DNA of 64,000 bases from Eutypa lata. Taxonomy: Eukaryota > Ascomycota > Sordariomycetes > Xylariales > Diatrypaceae. Positions 60,112-64,000 of the stretch are shown here, piece by piece (positions within the stretch are counted from its first letter, which is position 1; every line of letters starts with the position of its first letter). The notes beneath the pieces were generated by a model. It ran no database searches and was not told the DNA's origin. It saw only the letters and a program-made list of their open reading frames with translations. The stretch spans positions 1,178,001 through 1,242,000 of the forward strand of contig JAKULF010000004.1 in assembly GCA_022661535.1 (NCBI GenBank). The letters are read 5' to 3'. A program made the translations under genes and the position numbers.

Positions 60112-61501
60112 TTCTGCTCTAAGTGCGTAGTACTACTGACCGTTTAGGGTGAGGGCACAGCCCGCCGGGCGAGAAGGACCTCTGCAGATTCCCTAGGGCG
60201 TATTTATTCAAATATATACCGCTATATGTTTATTAAAATAATAAAGAGGTAAAAGAAGGAAAAGTTTCTGCTCAGTAGAGCTATGATACTCTTGTCATGG
60301 GCCGCGTTTTCAACGACGAAGCGAGAACCGATTTCGTAAGCCCTGCACCTGAAGTGCTTGCTTGCTAGGACATGTTAATGACCTTAGAACCATACCTTGC
60401 TGGATCGGATGGTTTGGTCAGGTGAAGGATAGCATAAACTGGTTATGATACAAGCTATTAGTATCTAAATTGCATCGAAGTAAACTCTTACATGAACTGA
60501 GAAGCATCTCCCAACCCCCCCCTGCATCCTTATTCATTATTAGTACGGATAAGAACCTACAACAGCTTCTCGAGTCTTATCCATGCCAAAGTTTTCAAAT
60601 AAATGGGAGCAAACTATCATCTTGAAATCAAAATATTTGTCCAGCGGTTATACGTTTTATTAAATACCCCCCCTCCCCCCCCCTTTCCTTTCAAGGTCAT
60701 ATATGATGTCTTTACGTAGCTTGGCCATCTGATTCCTTTTCTGAGTATAAACCTTCATGTCAGTGCAGTTACCGGTAATTGAGCAATACCGTAAAGGTCG
60801 CGTTTGGAAGTATTCTGCATTAGAGTAATTTTAGAAGTATAATTTCTTCTATTATGTTAAAATTGTTGAACGTTCCTCAAGTACAAGATCAAACCAAGTT
60901 TGTGTATCGATGTTTTTTACGCCAATAGATTGCGTAAGTTTAAATCGTCACAGTATCATAGTCATTCGCGGGCCTTTTATTGGTCCCAAATATACAGTGG
61001 TTGCTTTGGTTACATTTCTAATGGTATACCGGTGTACTTACCAAAGCCATGATACAACAATCTGTTCATTTCAATGGCGTCTACGTAATATATGACGGTA
61101 TTTATATTATACTATGACACTTAATAAGAATGCAGCCGATGACAGGCATATATTCTAGACGAACGTACCAAGCGGGCTTCGAGCAGTGGTGTGCAACCAT
61201 ACTCCGTGTAAAGCAATCAATGCTCAGACAAACTTCTATGATATAAATTGAATGCTCCCCAATCACTACGTATGAAAACTTTCCTCCCGGCTTCCTCTTT
61301 ACCCCAGACCCCGTATGACAGGATTATATGTATAGTGGTCATCGTACATCTACTATTCTATTTAGGATCCTTCAAGCCGCCACCTCGAATCTCTCTACTT
61401 GTCATAGATATCTGAGCGAGTCTTGTCATCGAATACCAAGCTAGAAACCTTAACGCAATTATACTCGGGATATATAACTAACTCCTGTTCAGCAAGCTAA
61501 A
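60112..61501. other. 1.4 kb AT-rich spacer
   Basis: Includes a C-rich run at about 60667-60686. No gene recognised. The right end should hold the promoter of the next gene. Confidence 0.45.
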
Positions 61502-62643
61502 ATGGAAAATCAAGACAACCTAGACGAGGATATTCCGCTAATGTTAGTGATCTCCACATCGATAAAAGCGTGAGACAACAATTTGAATTTCCTAATCACA
61601 TGTATAGAACTGGCTCATATATCTCCGCTCCACCTGACGAGGAATCCGAGCATTGGAGTTATCGTCTATATTCCTTGGCCGACCTTCAAGACGCCATCTC
61701 ATCACAGGACAGGGCCAAACTAGAGTTACTCCTTCAACATCATCTAACAGATGTTGCAGTAGACAGATTCTCCTGGCTCGTCGGATTGCGGTGGGATGGA
61801 ATGGAAGTCACAGAGTTGGCATCTTCACTCCTTAAGGATATATCCTTTTCGCCGTGGGTCTTTGTGCGTTTTGTGAGGCCTGTGGTGCGGGCGTTCTCGG
61901 AGAGCCTTACCACGCCATTGGATACTAGGCCTTCAGGATCGGTCCAAATAAATGATGGTAGGATGGTATTTCAGGATTTGAACAAGAATGATTACTATGT
62001 GCCACATGCGATTGAAATCCTCTGCGGCATCGGCGGGATACGACCAATTCTTGATTATCGTGCTCTCGACTCCGGAAAGGCGACATTTAAAAAGGACGAC
62101 ACGGATGTCATGATCTTCCTGGACGAAGCCGAAGGCTCTTCGCTTCTTCACACCATACTCGAAGACATGGAGGACGCAGCAGGTATCCTCCAGATGATCG
62201 GCGCATGCCGTGATTCATTTAATTTTCTGGCGCTGCGCCAGTCCGGCATTGAACCACAGAAAATAGATCTGCGTACGGTCCGACAGATGAGGCGAATGAT
62301 GATAGACAACGAAGATCTCGAACATTATCATGGTGGTTTAGAGCTCGTCATGGCCCTCATTACGGCTATCTCCGGTGAACCAGTCGCGAGAGCTGACATT
62401 CCAAACGGAGGTCTTAGTAATTTATATGCGCTCGCTACGCAGTTTCTATCTCTCGCCATGCTATCCTATTTTCAAGACCACAAAAGACCATCGCCGCGGC
62501 CATTTTTCCTCCGTAAATGTCCGGAACGCATCACTCTTGCAGGCTGGAGCTCAAGCGAAGCAGGTGGCGATTGGCCTTGCATCACGGGATCATTCCATGA
62601 AATGCTGGGCAATCCAGTCTTTGTGTTCGAATACGTCCCGTGA
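61502..62643 (+). CDS. Fungal family protein of unknown function, 358 aa
   Basis: Two exons, 61502-61542 and 61608-62643. The 65-nt intron has a GTTAGT donor, a CTAAT-type branch site and a TAG acceptor, and splices MENQDNLDEDIPL to ITGSYISAPPDEES in frame. Without it the long frame would start at 61570 inside the intron. The protein is soluble-looking, with no signal or membrane segment. It contains DRFSWLVGLRWDGMEVTELASSLLKDISFSPWVF, then an HAIEILCGIGGIRPI block, and near the end ALATQFLSLAMLSYFQDH, PFFL and FHEMLGNPVFVFEY. From memory this three-block layout recurs in a large ascomycete family without known function. I assign no role. It is intact, unlike the relics on either side. Confidence 0.7.
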
Positions 62644-63208
62644 AATGACTGGGATTTATCGCTCAGTGGTCGTTAGTGTAAGCTGGACCTCTTAGTCTAT
62701 CTAGAGAATTTCGTCGCTATTTGGAGGCCTGGTGAACTCGTAATTGATACGCAGACAAATCACATGTATTTGTTATGCGTTTGGAGGGAAGGGGGGATGG
62801 GGATAATGGCAGTGCAATGGGGCTCAGTGCTAGCTATATTAGCTTTCCAAATGTTTTGTTGTTACGATTGTCTTCTCCTTTATCTTCATATGAAGCTACA
62901 ACAGCTTGGTGCCTGTTGGAGACAGACACGCTCAAGCGGTATCGGCTTCAAATACTCCTCAATGGCAGTTTGGGGTTCTTTTATTCATGCAATACATTGT
63001 TAACTAAGTGACCCTATAATGTCAGGAATGCAGTTACCCCTTGAACACACAGACATAAGTTAGCTCTAATTCTAAACAGGAGACTTCATCGCTTGTTAAG
63101 AGTGTAGGTTAGAGAAATGCTTGTTGTAAACCACATTTGGTCTGCGGATCTAGGGGGGGAAAGGCATCAAGAGGGTTGCGTAGAAAGAGATGTCTGTGGG
63201 TGACCTAA
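62644..63208. other. Spacer upstream of the oxygenase relic
   Basis: Two overlapping frames near 62764-63011 have no family likeness. The expected N-terminal half of the downstream oxygenase is not here. Confidence 0.45.
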
Positions 63209-63712
63209 CCGGCCTTTACAGGGTGCAAGGAAGCGTTTTCACTGGCATCGATAGTCAAGTTCGACCTAGGAAATGTCGAGGAACGGCTAGCGTGGGTGTT
63301 TGGCGCTGAGGAGGCCAAGAGCCTGATGCAGCGGCACGAGTGGATCAGCATCATCAATGTGTGGCGCTCCTATGGTGCAAACGCGGAGGTTCTACCCCTG
63401 GCTATGATCAAGCACAGCTCCGTACCCGACTTCGCCTATGAGACCTACACGCGTCGCGTCTACTCACGCAACGAACCTATGGTTAGCATCAAGGGATTCA
63501 AGGGCCACGAGACCAGCATGCTCTATGATCTTCGATTGGTCTACTGCTATGCCTCCAATCAGACTCCCGACGAGGTGCTTTTCTTCAACTCCTTCGATAC
63601 CGACACCATAAAAGTCGTTCCCCACGCTGGGATGTGGTGCAACAGCACCCAACCGGATTCCCCCGACAGGTGTTCAGTCAAAGTCCGCAGCTGGATTTTT
63701 CATGGTGAGTAG
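63209..63712 (+). pseudogene. 5'-truncated GA4-desaturase / AsaB-type hydroxylase gene
   Basis: Open from 63209 to the stop at 63710-63712 with no ATG at a sensible place (the listed start at 63296 is a GTG). The C-terminal half of the Fe(II)/2-oxoglutarate-type family (GA4 desaturase, AsaB, CmcJ-like) is clear: IINVWRSYG...PLAMIKHSSV, YDLRLVYCYASNQTPDEVLFFNSFDTD, VPHAGMW and RCSVKVRSWIF. The expected N-terminal half, and the H-x-D metal motif that normally lies about 30-40 residues before the INVWR block, are missing; only LASIVKFDLGNVEERLAWVFGAEE is present there. A splice acceptor (ctttacag) at 63214-63221 could join an exon, but no matching exon is found in the 560 bp upstream. Most likely a truncated relic; a distant upstream exon is the alternative. 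Confidence 0.6.
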
Positions 63713-64000
63713 ATTATGCCAGCAGGAAGTCACCGGAACACTACGATAGGAGAGATTTGGTCGATCAGTGGTAACTCGTGTACTTGTAGAGGTTTCTGTC
63801 TTGTCTATAGGATAGAAACGACAGAGACGTTTGCACAAGGTAGAATATAAGAATATCTCCTTATTTAACCTGACTTTGTTTTAACATACTACGGAATCCA
63901 TATCTCATTCCCATTATAGCTTGACAAGCTTTGGTCATAACCACTAGTTACCCCTGAATTTCCAGAGCCCAGAGAGGTTTCTTTTTAAATGTCCTTTGCT
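63713..64000. other. Right-edge sequence without a gene
   Basis: 288 bases after the oxygenase relic; nothing recognised. Confidence 0.45.

Overview
This 64 kb window is nuclear DNA from a filamentous ascomycete (Pezizomycotina, most likely a Sordariomycete; the class is a guess). The evidence is short GT-AG introns (mostly 47-135 nt), fungus-specific families (bifunctional diterpene cyclase, fungal rhodopsin-like membrane protein, NDT80-type transcription factor, HAL/SAT4-type kinase, PL3 pectate lyase) and non-coding DNA rich in TACCTA/TAGGTA microsatellites. I resolve eleven gene models that look intact plus four decayed genes. No tRNA, rRNA, CRISPR array or intact transposon was recognised.

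Left part (1-18 kb), accessory and metabolic. A broken gene of an ascomycete family of unknown function sits at the edge. Next is a divergent pair: a full-length bifunctional class II/class I diterpene cyclase (minus strand, 4 exons, 946 aa) and a cytochrome P450 (plus strand, 5 exons, 540 aa). Their shared 1.85 kb promoter region carries four exact-period 21-bp tandem repeats. A second divergent pair follows: a seven-helix rhodopsin-like membrane protein and an EHN-type epoxide hydrolase. A dynamin-GTPase relic comes after them. The cyclase plus P450, possibly with the hydrolase, form a compact candidate diterpenoid gene cluster; no GGPP synthase is visible in the window. Then come an 86-aa secreted eight-cysteine peptide with a Kex2-type site and an MDR-family oxidoreductase.

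Middle part (19-46 kb). An intradiol (hydroxyquinol-type) dioxygenase, a 920-aa largely disordered protein of unknown function, and a 746-aa protein joining an NDT80-type DNA-binding domain to a fungal Cys/His-rich region that I know as a separate family. A HAL/SAT4-type Ser/Thr kinase stands alone between two gene-free stretches of about 12 kb each.

Right part (58-64 kb). A secreted PL3 pectate lyase with a TATA box, followed by a wrecked AA9 (LPMO) copy, an intact 358-aa member of a fungal family of unknown function, and the 3' half of a GA4-desaturase/AsaB-type oxygenase gene that lacks its N-terminal half.

All exon boundaries were read by eye from splice consensus plus reading-frame continuity. 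Family assignments rest on recognised motifs, without database searches.
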